Below, piece after piece: positions 37,589 through 45,781 of a stretch of 64,000 nucleotides of DNA (the stretch's first letter is position 1; the number at the start of each line of letters is the position of its first letter). The position numbers were made by a program, and so were the translations under genes. Where the stretch lies: contig NZ_CP083723.1 of the NCBI RefSeq assembly GCF_020150815.1, positions 1,984,001-2,048,000 of the forward strand, in the 5' to 3' direction. The stretch is from Haloprofundus salilacus. GTDB taxonomy: Archaea; Halobacteriota; Halobacteria; Halobacteriales; Haloferacaceae. The notes below the pieces were generated by a model. That model was not told the origin of the DNA, ran no database searches, and was given only the letters and a program-made list of their open reading frames with translations.

Positions 37589-38278
37589 TCAGAACCCGAA
37601 CCGCTCGTGGTTCATCTCGGGTACTTCCTCTTCGAGCCACTCGCGGAACCACTTGACGCGCTTCAGGCGGCGGTGGGCGACGCTCTCTGCAGTGTCGCTC
37701 TCGATGCGACGGGAGGCGTCGACGCCGCGCTGGAGCACGCGTTCGACCATCTCGGCGGCGTCCATGTGTGTGCGGGCCTCGTAGCCCATCCGGAGCAGCA
37801 TGAGCGCCGTGCCGTTCGCGCCGACTTTGTCGAGGATGTCGGCCTCGATGAGACACTGCGTCTCCAGCGACACGTCCGAGAGCGGACCCTGATACGAGTG
37901 GTCTTCGATGGCGTGGCTGACTTCGTCGACGAACGACTGCGGGAAGTCGCCGTGCGAGGTGAGATACTCGCGGGCGACGCGCGCGCCTTCTTCGGCGTGG
38001 ACGTCCTGGTCGGCGTCGAGTTTCGCGATGTCGTGAAACAGCGCCGCGACGGCGACGACGTCGACGTCGGCGTTCTCGCGCTCGGCGATGTGGGTCGCGA
38101 GCGCGACCACGTTGATGATGTGGTTGAACCGGTAGTCGGCGCTGTGCCACGGGTACCACCGCATCCGTCCGCCGTCGTCCTCGTTCTCCACGCTGGCGGC
38201 GAGATAGTCGTAGACGAACCGCTTCATCTCCTCGAACTGTTCCTCCGTGACTTCCGTCTCTTTTATCTCGACCCCCAC
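37589..38278 (-). CDS. HD-domain phosphohydrolase
   Basis: This 229-residue metal-dependent hydrolase has HD motifs: NHIINVVALATHIAERE (first His), VAALFHDIAKLDADQD (His-Asp), and HAIEDHSY. The family cleaves phosphate esters or cyclic nucleotides; the substrate is unknown. GTG 38278 is preferred to GTG 38287 because a GGAGG lies 8 nt before it at 38287-38291. An ATG at 38313, placed about 28-30 nt after a CCTAAG element, opens a 16-codon frame overlapping this start (see findings). It ends just after the second epimerase gene. Confidence 0.8.
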   Translation of the reverse strand: MGVEIKETEVTEEQFEEMKRFVYDYLAASVENEDDGGRMRWYPWHSADYRFNHIINVVALATHIAERENADVDVVAVAALFHDIAKLDADQDVHAEEGARVAREYLTSHGDFPQSFVDEVSHAIEDHSYQGPLSDVSLETQCLIEADILDKVGANGTALMLLRMGYEARTHMDAAEMVERVLQRGVDASRRIESDTAESVAHRRLKRVKWFREWLEEEVPEMNHERFGF

Positions 38279-38313
38279 GGAGTCCACCTCCGATGGGAAG
38301 GGCTTTCAGTCAT
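38263..38313 (-). CDS. Possible 16-codon leaderless upstream ORF of the HD hydrolase
   Basis: ATG 38313 opens a frame (MTESPSHRRWTPWGSR) ending at TAA 38263-38265. It covers the GGAGG Shine-Dalgarno and the GTG start of the HD gene, in a different frame. The CCTAAG element at 38341-38346 lies about 30 nt before this ATG. Translation is inferred from layout only. Confidence 0.3.
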   Translation of the reverse strand: MTESPSHRRWTPWGSR

Positions 38314-38487
38314 TGTTGCCCAAAGAGAGGGTCGTTTCGCTCTTAGGCGTTACGACAGGGCCGACGGCTCCGAAACTCCGGCGTCGACGACCGCCGTCGC
38401 GGCCGACGGGTCGCTCTCGACCGGAGCCCCGCGTGCGAATCCGCCGCAAAGCGAACCCGTAAGTGGACTCGACGGTTCCGAACGCGT

Positions 38488-39249
38488 ATGACCGAGTTGC
38501 TCTACCTCGACGACACCGACGTCCGCGAGTTCGAGGCGACGGTCGAACGCGTCCTCGACGACAGAGCCGTCCTCGACCGCACCGCGTTCTATCCGACCGG
38601 CGGCGGGCAGCCGAACGACACCGGAACGCTCCGTCTCGCCGGCGTCGATGCGGGTAACGACGCGCAGGACGACGCGGGCGCGGCGTCCGAAACGTGGACC
38701 GTCACCGACGTCTCGAAGAAGGATACGGTGTACCACACGCTATCGGGGACGCCGCCCGAAGAAGGCGCGACGGTCACCGGCCGACTCGACTGGGAGCGTC
38801 GGTACTCGCACATGCGATACCACACCGCCCAACATCTCCTCTCGGCGCTGCTCCTCTCGGAGTACGACGCCGAGACGACGGGGAACCAACTGTACGCCAA
38901 CCGCGCGTATCTCGACTGCGCGTACGAACGATTCGACGAGACGGATCTCGCCGACATCGAAACGAGGATGAACGACCTCGTCGACGACGCGATGGACGTT
39001 CGGTGGTACGTGATGGACCGCGAGGAGGCCGAAGCGTCGCTCGACCCCGAGCGGACCCGTCTCAGTTTACTCCCGGACTCCATCACCGAGATTCGGTTGG
39101 TCGAAATCGGTCCCGAGGACGACCCGTACGACCGGACCGCCTGCGCGGGCACCCACGTCGATAACACGGACGAACTCGGCACCGTCGAGATGACGGGCCG
39201 AGAGACGAAAGGCGGCGAGAAAGAGCGCGTGAAGTTCCGACTCGTCTAG
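38488..39249 (+). CDS. alaX: Alanyl-tRNA editing protein AlaX
   Basis: The 253-residue protein is a stand-alone alanyl-tRNA editing domain that hydrolyses mischarged Ser- or Gly-tRNA-Ala. It begins with the AlaRS-like beta barrel (VLDRTAFYPTGGGQPNDTG) and has the zinc motif HTAQHLLSA (HxxxH) near residue 117 and CAGTHV (CxxxH) near 216. The final REKGGEKERVKFRL-like segment closes the domain. Its last codon overlaps the end of the convergent FkbM gene by four bases. Confidence 0.92.
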   Translation: MTELLYLDDTDVREFEATVERVLDDRAVLDRTAFYPTGGGQPNDTGTLRLAGVDAGNDAQDDAGAASETWTVTDVSKKDTVYHTLSGTPPEEGATVTGRLDWERRYSHMRYHTAQHLLSALLLSEYDAETTGNQLYANRAYLDCAYERFDETDLADIETRMNDLVDDAMDVRWYVMDREEAEASLDPERTRLSLLPDSITEIRLVEIGPEDDPYDRTACAGTHVDNTDELGTVEMTGRETKGGEKERVKFRLV

Positions 39250-40070
39250 CGCTCCCTTCGGGAGGTATCCGAGGTCGACTCCGGAACGCAGATCCACGCG
39301 CCGGGTCGTACCCGGATTCGGTAGTCGAGCGACCGCAGTAGCGACGCGATCTCGTCGGTTCGATCCTCGCCGCCCTCGACGTGCGGTTCGAAATAGACCG
39401 TCGGACGCGCCGAGACGAACGTCTCTCGCGCGCCCCGAAGCACCTCCAACCCGTAGCCCTCCACGTCGATTTTGACGTGGTCGGGCGGCGGGAGTTCGCC
39501 CCCGCCGTTTTCGCTGTCGTCGCCGACGCCTTCGACGACGTCGTCGAGGGCGACCACCGACACGTCGATCCCGTCGCGGACGCTCGCCTCCCACGCCCCG
39601 GCGTTTCGAGGGTCGAACGACCCGAGTTCGTCGTACGAGGAGCGGTGGAACCGGCGGGTCTCGGTCGCTGCCCCGACGCCCTCCTCGCGGACAGCGATTC
39701 TGTCTCCGAACTCGTTTCGCTCGACGTTCGTCCGGAGTTGCGCGGCCACGTCGGGGTTCGGTTCGAAAGCGACGACCCGCGCAGCGGGTTCGGCGGCGGC
39801 GACCGCCAGCGAGTAGACGCCGGTGTTCGCGCCCACGTCGTAGAGGACATCTCCGGGTTCGCAGGCGCGGAGGAGCCGTCCGAGCAACACGTCGCCGACG
39901 TGTTTGTCGGTGAGTTCGTAGCTGCGAAAGCTCGCCGGCCCGGCGTGCTTCCGGGACGCGTACAGTTCGTGGCGGTGATTGAACCGGGAGACAAAGTAGT
40001 ACGCTGAGAAGAGCGCGTATCGGAGGGCGTAGAACGGATGGCGGAGAAAGTACCGAACGTCGCTTCTCAT
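39246..40070 (-). CDS. FkbM family methyltransferase
   Basis: This 274-residue SAM-dependent methyltransferase has the glycine-rich SAM motif GDVLYDVGANTGVYSLAVAA near residue 76, ARVVAFEPNPDVAAQL as motif II, and PPDHVKIDVEGYGLEVLRGA, the FkbM-type motif. Such enzymes often O-methylate sugars or small-molecule hydroxyls on surface glycans or secondary metabolites. The basic N terminus (DVRYFLRHPFYALRYALFSAYYF) may associate with the membrane. Acceptor unknown. Confidence 0.87.
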   Translation of the reverse strand: MRSDVRYFLRHPFYALRYALFSAYYFVSRFNHRHELYASRKHAGPASFRSYELTDKHVGDVLLGRLLRACEPGDVLYDVGANTGVYSLAVAAAEPAARVVAFEPNPDVAAQLRTNVERNEFGDRIAVREEGVGAATETRRFHRSSYDELGSFDPRNAGAWEASVRDGIDVSVVALDDVVEGVGDDSENGGGELPPPDHVKIDVEGYGLEVLRGARETFVSARPTVYFEPHVEGGEDRTDEIASLLRSLDYRIRVRPGAWICVPESTSDTSRRER

Positions 40071-40330
40071 ACTGTCTCTGTCTTGCGGTCGACACTTTGG
40101 CTTTCCGGCGTGACGCGCATCCGTACTTCCGCACGGACGAGACGGTCGCTGTCTGCGTATTTTTCATTAAATAGTGCGGTTCGGATATCAAGGCCAACGC
40201 TTTAGCACATACTCCCAGTTACTTGACATGCCGACGGTGTAGTGTGCCGACCCGCCGCCGCGGACCGACGATCGGTGGTCGAGACCGAACGCGACGACGA
40301 CCGACCAAGCGGATCGCAGACTCCGACACT

Positions 40331-40816
40331 ATGACAAACAACCAGAACACTTCCGACACGGAGCAGAGTGACTCGACGCGTCGAACCGTCCTCAAAGCCA
40401 GCGCGCTCTCGGCGGGCGGACTCGCGCTGGGTCTCGGGGGGACCAATACCGCCGCCGCCCAGCAGGGCGGCGGTCAGCAACAGCAGTACGACGCGCGGAT
40501 GTTCGTTCAGAACTATCGCCCGGGGGCGCGGCTGCAGATAGTCTCCAATCCGATCAATTACACCCCACAGAATCTCGGCTTCACCCCTTTCAACAACTTC
40601 AACACCCGGATAGGGATGTACCATAATACGAACGAGCGTGTGCTCGTCTTCACGCCGCAGGATGCGCAGATTCAGTCGGGACAGAGCTTCACGCTTCAGC
40701 CGGACTTTTCACTCTTTCAGGACAACGACCAGGGTGTCATCTCGGTTACGCTCGCATCGACCGGCGGTGGCGGTCAGGGCGGCAACCAGAGCGGTGGCGG
40801 TCAAGGCGGTGGCTAA
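40331..40816 (+). CDS. Tat-exported Gly/Gln-rich protein, unknown
   Basis: A 161-residue protein with a twin-arginine signal (DSTRRTVLKASALSAGGLALGLGG) and likely cleavage after TAAAQ near residue 43. The mature part has beta-strand-like segments (RMFVQNYRPGARLQIVSN, HNTNERVLVFTPQDAQIQSG) and a Gly/Gln-rich tail (GGGGQGGNQSGGG). The low-complexity tail is characteristic of haloarchaeal secreted proteins. No family recognised. It is divergent from the FkbM gene. Confidence 0.7.
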   Translation: MTNNQNTSDTEQSDSTRRTVLKASALSAGGLALGLGGTNTAAAQQGGGQQQQYDARMFVQNYRPGARLQIVSNPINYTPQNLGFTPFNNFNTRIGMYHNTNERVLVFTPQDAQIQSGQSFTLQPDFSLFQDNDQGVISVTLASTGGGGQGGNQSGGGQGGG

Positions 40817-40917
40817 AACGACGATAGCAGTAACATCGGGGACTGAAGGGTCTACACCGACCACTCACCAATAGCGTTCTTAGCAAGCGTTATTGTCGCA
40901 TATTTTCAATCGGTGGT

Positions 40918-41340
40918 ATGAGCCAAAACGGCGTGACGTTCGGGTTCGTCTGTGTCCAGAACGCCGGACGAAGTCAGATGTCCGCTGCCTTCGCGGAGCG
41001 AGAACGCGAGCGACGCGGCCTCGAAGACCGCGTCGAGATTCTCACGGGCGGGACGATGCCCGCCGACGAGGTTCACCCCGAAGTCGTCGAAGCGATGCGT
41101 GAACTGGATATCGACCTGTCGGACCGCGCGCCGCGGGAGGTCAGCGACGAACAACTCAACGCGTGCGACGTCGTCGCGACGATGGGCTGTTCGGCGCTCG
41201 AACTCGACGCCGACATCGAAGTTCGAGACTGGGACCTAGACGACCCCCATGGGCAGGAAATCGAACGCGTCCGCGATATTCGCGACGAAATCGAGCGGCG
41301 AGTTGTCTCTCTTTTCGACGAACGCTTCACCGATCAGTAG
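40918..41340 (+). CDS. Low-molecular-weight phosphatase-like arsenate reductase
   Basis: The 140-residue protein has the LMW-PTPase fold: phosphate-binding loop CVQNAGRS (Cys 12, Arg 18; CX5R) near the N terminus, then DRVEILTGGTMPADEVHPEVV and the acid DDPHG region with Asp-Pro near residue 105. In haloarchaea this family serves as arsenate reductase or protein tyrosine phosphatase. It lies convergent to an ACR3-like transporter, which favours arsenate detoxification. No second pair of resolving Cys at the C terminus is visible, so the mechanism may need an external thiol. TATA-like TATTTTCAA lies ahead of the ATG. Confidence 0.8.
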   Translation: MSQNGVTFGFVCVQNAGRSQMSAAFAERERERRGLEDRVEILTGGTMPADEVHPEVVEAMRELDIDLSDRAPREVSDEQLNACDVVATMGCSALELDADIEVRDWDLDDPHGQEIERVRDIRDEIERRVVSLFDERFTDQ

Positions 41341-41392
41341 CTGGTGAGTCGCCGCTCTATGCATCCACCGACCGGGTGAAGAGCGCGAACGT

Positions 41393-42382
41393 CTACGACT
41401 CACCGAGGACCGATATCGACGGAGCGGTCGGAAGGAGCCACCCGGGAACCACTCTCGTCAGAACGACCATCCCCGTGAGTTCGACGAGCGTCTGGGTCAC
41501 GACGACAGCCGGTGCGAGCGCGTATCCCGAGGGTAACGCAAGCGCCAACGGAAGGATGACGAGCGAGTTCCGTGTTACCGACGTGAACACGAGCGCTCGA
41601 CTCTCGCCGATGTCCATCTCGAAGAGACCCGCCGCGAGCCGACCGAGTAGTGGCATCACGATCAGGAACGCAACGTACACCGGAACGACGGCCGCAATCT
41701 GTCCGATCGAGTCCTGCACGCGAGGAAGCTGGGATACGATTACAACGAACAGTGTCGCACCCATCATCGGAACCGGTAACCACCCCATAGCCCCCTCCCA
41801 GCGGTCGCCCGTTTCGGAGCGGTCGGCCCAGAACTCCGTGAGCCACGCGAGCGCCAGTGGAACCGCAATAATCGAGACGAACGCCTCGATGAACGGTCCA
41901 GCCTCGACGAACTCCGCCACTTGCTGTCCCACGAACAGCCACAGGTACGCCGGGAGCAACAGCAGTTGGACGAGCATCAGTACCGGCGTCGCGGCGGTGA
42001 TCTGCTCGGAGTCTCCCCCTGCGAGCGCCGTGAACGTGATGACGTAGTCGATACACGGCGTCAGCAGTACCATGAACGCGCCGACGAGAATCACCGGCTC
42101 CTGCGGCAGGAACCGCGTGAGACCGAAGGCGACGGCGGGGACGACGAGGAAGTTCATCCCGAGGGCGGCCGCCATGAACCGTCTATTGGTGAACGCGTGG
42201 CGAAGTCTGGTGAACGGAATTTCGAGAAACGTCACGTACAACAGCACCGCCAAAACGGGGTTGATGAGCGGTTCGAGAAGCGAGCTCACGCTCGATTTTC
42301 CGAGACCAGCGACGATTGCAAGTGTGACCGCGACTCCGTAGAGGGCGATTTGATTCTGCTGGAGTCGGTCCTTCGTAACCAT
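41393..42382 (-). CDS. ACR3/bile-acid-symporter-type transporter, probable arsenite exporter
   Basis: The 329-residue protein has about ten hydrophobic helices. LLTPCIDYVITFTALAGGD near residue 108 matches the conserved TPC segment, whose Cys is essential in ACR3-type arsenite transporters. The end of the protein also resembles the bile-acid:sodium symporter superfamily. Convergent with the LMW-phosphatase-type arsenate reductase at 40918-41340. GTTTATTC at 42405-42414 is 27 nt before ATG 42382, indicating leaderless transcription. No ArsR regulator is adjacent. A sodium-coupled organic anion role is the alternative. Confidence 0.8.
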   Translation of the reverse strand: MVTKDRLQQNQIALYGVAVTLAIVAGLGKSSVSSLLEPLINPVLAVLLYVTFLEIPFTRLRHAFTNRRFMAAALGMNFLVVPAVAFGLTRFLPQEPVILVGAFMVLLTPCIDYVITFTALAGGDSEQITAATPVLMLVQLLLLPAYLWLFVGQQVAEFVEAGPFIEAFVSIIAVPLALAWLTEFWADRSETGDRWEGAMGWLPVPMMGATLFVVIVSQLPRVQDSIGQIAAVVPVYVAFLIVMPLLGRLAAGLFEMDIGESRALVFTSVTRNSLVILPLALALPSGYALAPAVVVTQTLVELTGMVVLTRVVPGWLLPTAPSISVLGES

Positions 42383-42523
42383 CTGTAAGTTGTTTCGAGA
42401 GTGAGGAATAAACCGCCATTGCTGTTGCCTGACGCGATCACCCCGCGTTTAGAACTCCGTCGACACTGTCGAGGTCGACACACACCGAAATCTCGCCATA
42501 GACGATAGCGCTCTCTCTGCCGA

Positions 42524-44857
42524 TCAGTCCGTTGGTTGTTTCGAAAGCGTAAAGAAGAACGTCGAACCCTCCCCGGGGGTAGAATCAACCCAGATCTTAC
42601 CGCCGTGATTCTCGACGATCTCCTGGCACAGCGAGAGACCAATCCCGGTTCCGGGATACTCGTCGTCGCGGTGAAGTCGCTTGAAGACCTCGAAAATCCG
42701 CTCGGTGCTATCCGGGTCGATACCAATGCCATTGTCGGCGACCGAGAACACCCAGTGATCGGTCCCTTCTTCGGCGGTGATTTCGATATACGGGGGATCG
42801 GAGTCGTTGTACTTGATGGCGTTCGAGATGAGATTGTTGAACAACTGATCGAGTTGCTTCCGATCCCCCATCACCGTCGGGAGTGAGTGGCTCACGATCT
42901 CTGCGCCGTTTTCTTCGATCCGCATCTGAAGATCGGTCGTGACTCGTTCGATAACCGCGTCTCCCTCGACTGACTCGAACGCCCCGTCGGCCTGTTCGAT
43001 CCGTGAAAACGCGAGGAGATCGTCGACCATCAACCGCATGCGATCGGCCCCGCCAACCGCGAAGTCGATGTAGTCTTTCGCATCCTCATCGAGTTCGTCT
43101 CCGTATCTGTTATCGAGCAGCTGCAGGTAGCTGGAGATCATCCGCAACGGCTCCTGAAGGTCGTGGGAGGCAGCGTACGCGAACTGTTGGAGCCGGTTGT
43201 TCGACTGTTGAAGCTGGCAGATCGTCCTCTCGAGTTCCGCTTCGCGCTCGACTTGATCGGTGATATCGCGCGTGAGCGCAACGTGAGCGTTCGTACCGTC
43301 GGTACGACGAAGCGGCGCCGCGTGCGTTTCCATGTGGCGACGTGTACCATCCAGCCCGATGATGTCGAACTCCAAGGTCCCGTGCTCGCCCCGACAGATT
43401 TCCTCGTTGAACTCGCGGAACTTCTCACGGTGTTCGGGGGCAATCAGATTGTAGACGCACTTTCCGGTTACGTCCGATTCCGAGTCGGCTTCTACCATCT
43501 CCAGTCCGGCAGGATTCATCTGGAGAAGGGTACCATCGGGAGCGACGGTCTTGATGCATTCGGGCGTGGTTTCGACGAGCGCACTCAGATGCTCAGTGCG
43601 CTCGCGTAACTCCTGCTCTCGCAGTCGGCGTTCGAGTTCGTACTTCACCCACTGACCCATCGACTCGATGAACGCGTGTTCGTCGTCCGAGAATCCGTGC
43701 TCTCTCGGTTCGGAAGTGACGAAGAAGAACGTTCGATCGGCATCGCCGGAAACCTCGACGTAGGTCCCGAGATACGCCCGAATACCGAACTCCTGATAGA
43801 CGGTGATATCGTCGTACCCTTCCTCGTGAGGATCCGAAACGCTCCCGGCGGCCTTGATTTCGGTGGCAGCGGTACAGTAGGTTTGCGACAACGGAAGTTC
43901 AACGCCGGGCTCAAAGTGTTCGTGTTTGCCGCTGAGGTATTCGACTTCGAACCAGTCGTCGTCCGTATCGACCCGAGCCAGGGCGCCGAGTTCGAGATCG
44001 AATCGATCACAGCCCAACTCAAACAAGGCCTGAAGTTTCTCCCCGAACGTCTGGTCCGAACTGGCGATAACCTCGTTTAGCTCGTGTGCGAGCCGCTGGC
44101 GCCCCTCTAGTTCCGCTTTCGCGTCGGTCTGTTCACGGAGCGTTCCCAACATTCGCTCGACCTCGCGAGCGGGCCGATCCGGACCGAGGAACTCTGACGG
44201 TGGCGAGTAGTAGGAGTTGTGGCTCACCCTGTTGCCGTGAATCAGGTGAGGGTGGGTGTTGATGACGTCGCGGATGACTTCCGGCGGGAACCGGTTCCGG
44301 TTGTACTGGCAAAGCGCCATCCCGTCCACGTCCCGAAATAGATGATTGGCTTTGCTCTCGCATCTCACGAGGTCGCCGACGGGAGCGTCGTCGTCGAGGA
44401 TAAATGTCATCTCGCCGGTCACTCGGAGCGCTTCGTACTCTTCAGCGGCTTCGGTGATGGCGTCGTCGAGGAAGGCGAGCGTATCTTCCGGGTCGAAGGA
44501 TCCGTTTCGGAGATAGGCCTCCTGCTCGTCGTGAATCGACAACGCTCCTGATTCGAGGGCGCCGTCCACGTCGATACCCCGGGACTGCATCGCCTCTATG
44601 ACAGTTTCTCGGGAGTTTTCGTTCGTGATGTACACGCATCGCTCGCCTCGCTCGAGCCCCTGGCGGATGTAGGGGACGACCGCCGTGAACTGTTCGTCTC
44701 GGCTCTCGTAGATGAGAGCGAGATGGTCGTTCGTCTGTTCGTGGTCGCCGAGGGTTTCGACCGGCCCGGTGAACGCGAGGCTCTGACGCAACGCTTCGAG
44801 GCCGTGCTTAGCACCCGACGCGTCGCTTTGAGTACCCTCTTTGACCGGTTGACTCAT
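42524..44857 (-). CDS. MEDS-GAF-PAS sensor histidine kinase
   Basis: A 777-residue soluble kinase. An N-terminal MEDS domain (residues ~45-210, LIYESRDEQFTAVVPYIRQG) is followed by a GAF domain (~270-400), a PAS domain (~415-535) and HisKA with the phosphorylated His in AASHDLQEPLR near 563. The HATPase_c domain carries LFNNLISNAIKYN, DNGIGID and GTGIGLSL. MEDS domains occur in methanogen/methylotroph DcmR-like sensors. The H-box is of the cyanobacterial phytochrome (Cph1) type, matching the Rcp1-like receivers encoded nearby at 45071 and 47000. CTTTTAAC about 27 nt upstream gives a leaderless mRNA. Signal unknown; no membrane segment. Confidence 0.92.
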   Translation of the reverse strand: MSQPVKEGTQSDASGAKHGLEALRQSLAFTGPVETLGDHEQTNDHLALIYESRDEQFTAVVPYIRQGLERGERCVYITNENSRETVIEAMQSRGIDVDGALESGALSIHDEQEAYLRNGSFDPEDTLAFLDDAITEAAEEYEALRVTGEMTFILDDDAPVGDLVRCESKANHLFRDVDGMALCQYNRNRFPPEVIRDVINTHPHLIHGNRVSHNSYYSPPSEFLGPDRPAREVERMLGTLREQTDAKAELEGRQRLAHELNEVIASSDQTFGEKLQALFELGCDRFDLELGALARVDTDDDWFEVEYLSGKHEHFEPGVELPLSQTYCTAATEIKAAGSVSDPHEEGYDDITVYQEFGIRAYLGTYVEVSGDADRTFFFVTSEPREHGFSDDEHAFIESMGQWVKYELERRLREQELRERTEHLSALVETTPECIKTVAPDGTLLQMNPAGLEMVEADSESDVTGKCVYNLIAPEHREKFREFNEEICRGEHGTLEFDIIGLDGTRRHMETHAAPLRRTDGTNAHVALTRDITDQVEREAELERTICQLQQSNNRLQQFAYAASHDLQEPLRMISSYLQLLDNRYGDELDEDAKDYIDFAVGGADRMRLMVDDLLAFSRIEQADGAFESVEGDAVIERVTTDLQMRIEENGAEIVSHSLPTVMGDRKQLDQLFNNLISNAIKYNDSDPPYIEITAEEGTDHWVFSVADNGIGIDPDSTERIFEVFKRLHRDDEYPGTGIGLSLCQEIVENHGGKIWVDSTPGEGSTFFFTLSKQPTD

Positions 44858-45041
44858 TGAGCGAATTATTTGCGCAGTACGGTTAAAAGTGGTGCTACTA
44901 ACGTTACTCGGAGGGAGAAGTTACCATATCCTCCCTCGCTGGTCCGTCGAACACGTAGTGAGGGAGGATGAGCGTATTTCAGCACTCTCCCCACAGTAAC
45001 GGTAGTACGCAAATACATCTACCAATACGAGTGAGAACATC

Positions 45042-45052
45042 GTTATATTTCG
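45042..45052 (+). promoter_or_regulatory. TATA box of the receiver gene at 45071
   Basis: GTTATATTTCG is centred about 25 nt before ATG 45071, the archaeal spacing for a leaderless transcript. It lies within a low-GC stretch. Confidence 0.6.
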
Positions 45053-45070
45053 TCATCGATAGTTGCTACT

Positions 45071-45517
45071 ATGGCTACAGACTCGAAACTAGAAACTCTC
45101 GATATACTACTTGTCGAGCCCAATCCGGGCGATACTCGGCTTTTCACCGAGAAATTAAAAGAAGGCAAACTCGCGAACACTCTCCACAGCGTCGAAGATG
45201 GTGACGCAGCCCTCGATTTTGTCTATCAACGGGGTGAGTACACTGATGTACCACGCCCAGATCTAATCCTACTCGAACTCCAACTCCCCGGAAAACCCGG
45301 TATGGAAGTGCTATCGGAGTTGAATAACGATCCGAAAGTCAGCGAGATTGCAGTCGCTGCCTTGACGAGTTCGGAACTCGGTGAGGATCTTGTAAGATCG
45401 CACGGTCTTGAAGCAGATCACTATCTGCAGAAACCGGTCGAACCCGACGAGTTCGTCGAGTTCGTTCGTTCGATAGAGGACTTCTGGCTCGCTTTCGTCC
45501 AGAATCCACACGAATAG
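45071..45517 (+). CDS. Response-regulator receiver lacking its phosphorylation Asp
   Basis: This 148-residue receiver-only protein aligns residue for residue with the one at 47000-47449. At position 69, where the phosphoacceptor Asp should be (LLDL in the partner), it has Glu (LLEL); the partner acidic pair EDN at 16-18 is EPN here. The Lys of the KP motif is retained (LQKPVEPDEF). Asp to Glu often mimics constant phosphorylation or blocks transfer. It is divergent from the 777-residue kinase. The layout otherwise matches Rcp1-type single-domain receivers of cyanobacterial phytochrome systems. The gene is in low-GC DNA with less halophile-biased codons. Confidence 0.85.
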   Translation: MATDSKLETLDILLVEPNPGDTRLFTEKLKEGKLANTLHSVEDGDAALDFVYQRGEYTDVPRPDLILLELQLPGKPGMEVLSELNNDPKVSEIAVAALTSSELGEDLVRSHGLEADHYLQKPVEPDEFVEFVRSIEDFWLAFVQNPHE

Positions 45518-45781
45518 AGATTCGCTATCTTGCTAAATGCAGGCTTTCTATCTTTTACGGCTGTTTTCAACCAAACCAGTCGTTATCGGAATAGAGATTG
45601 CAGCAAGGAGTAGCAACTTACACGCATCTCCGTGGAGTTCTGATGAGTTTTGAGGCGGGAAAAGATATTTTCAGTATCCGATTTGAATGCGAACCCGTGT
45701 TTTCTATCCTATCGGAACGCTTACAGTGTGCCACGGGAGCAATGCGAACGATAATTACCTGCCGTTGTAGTGGAGTATGTA

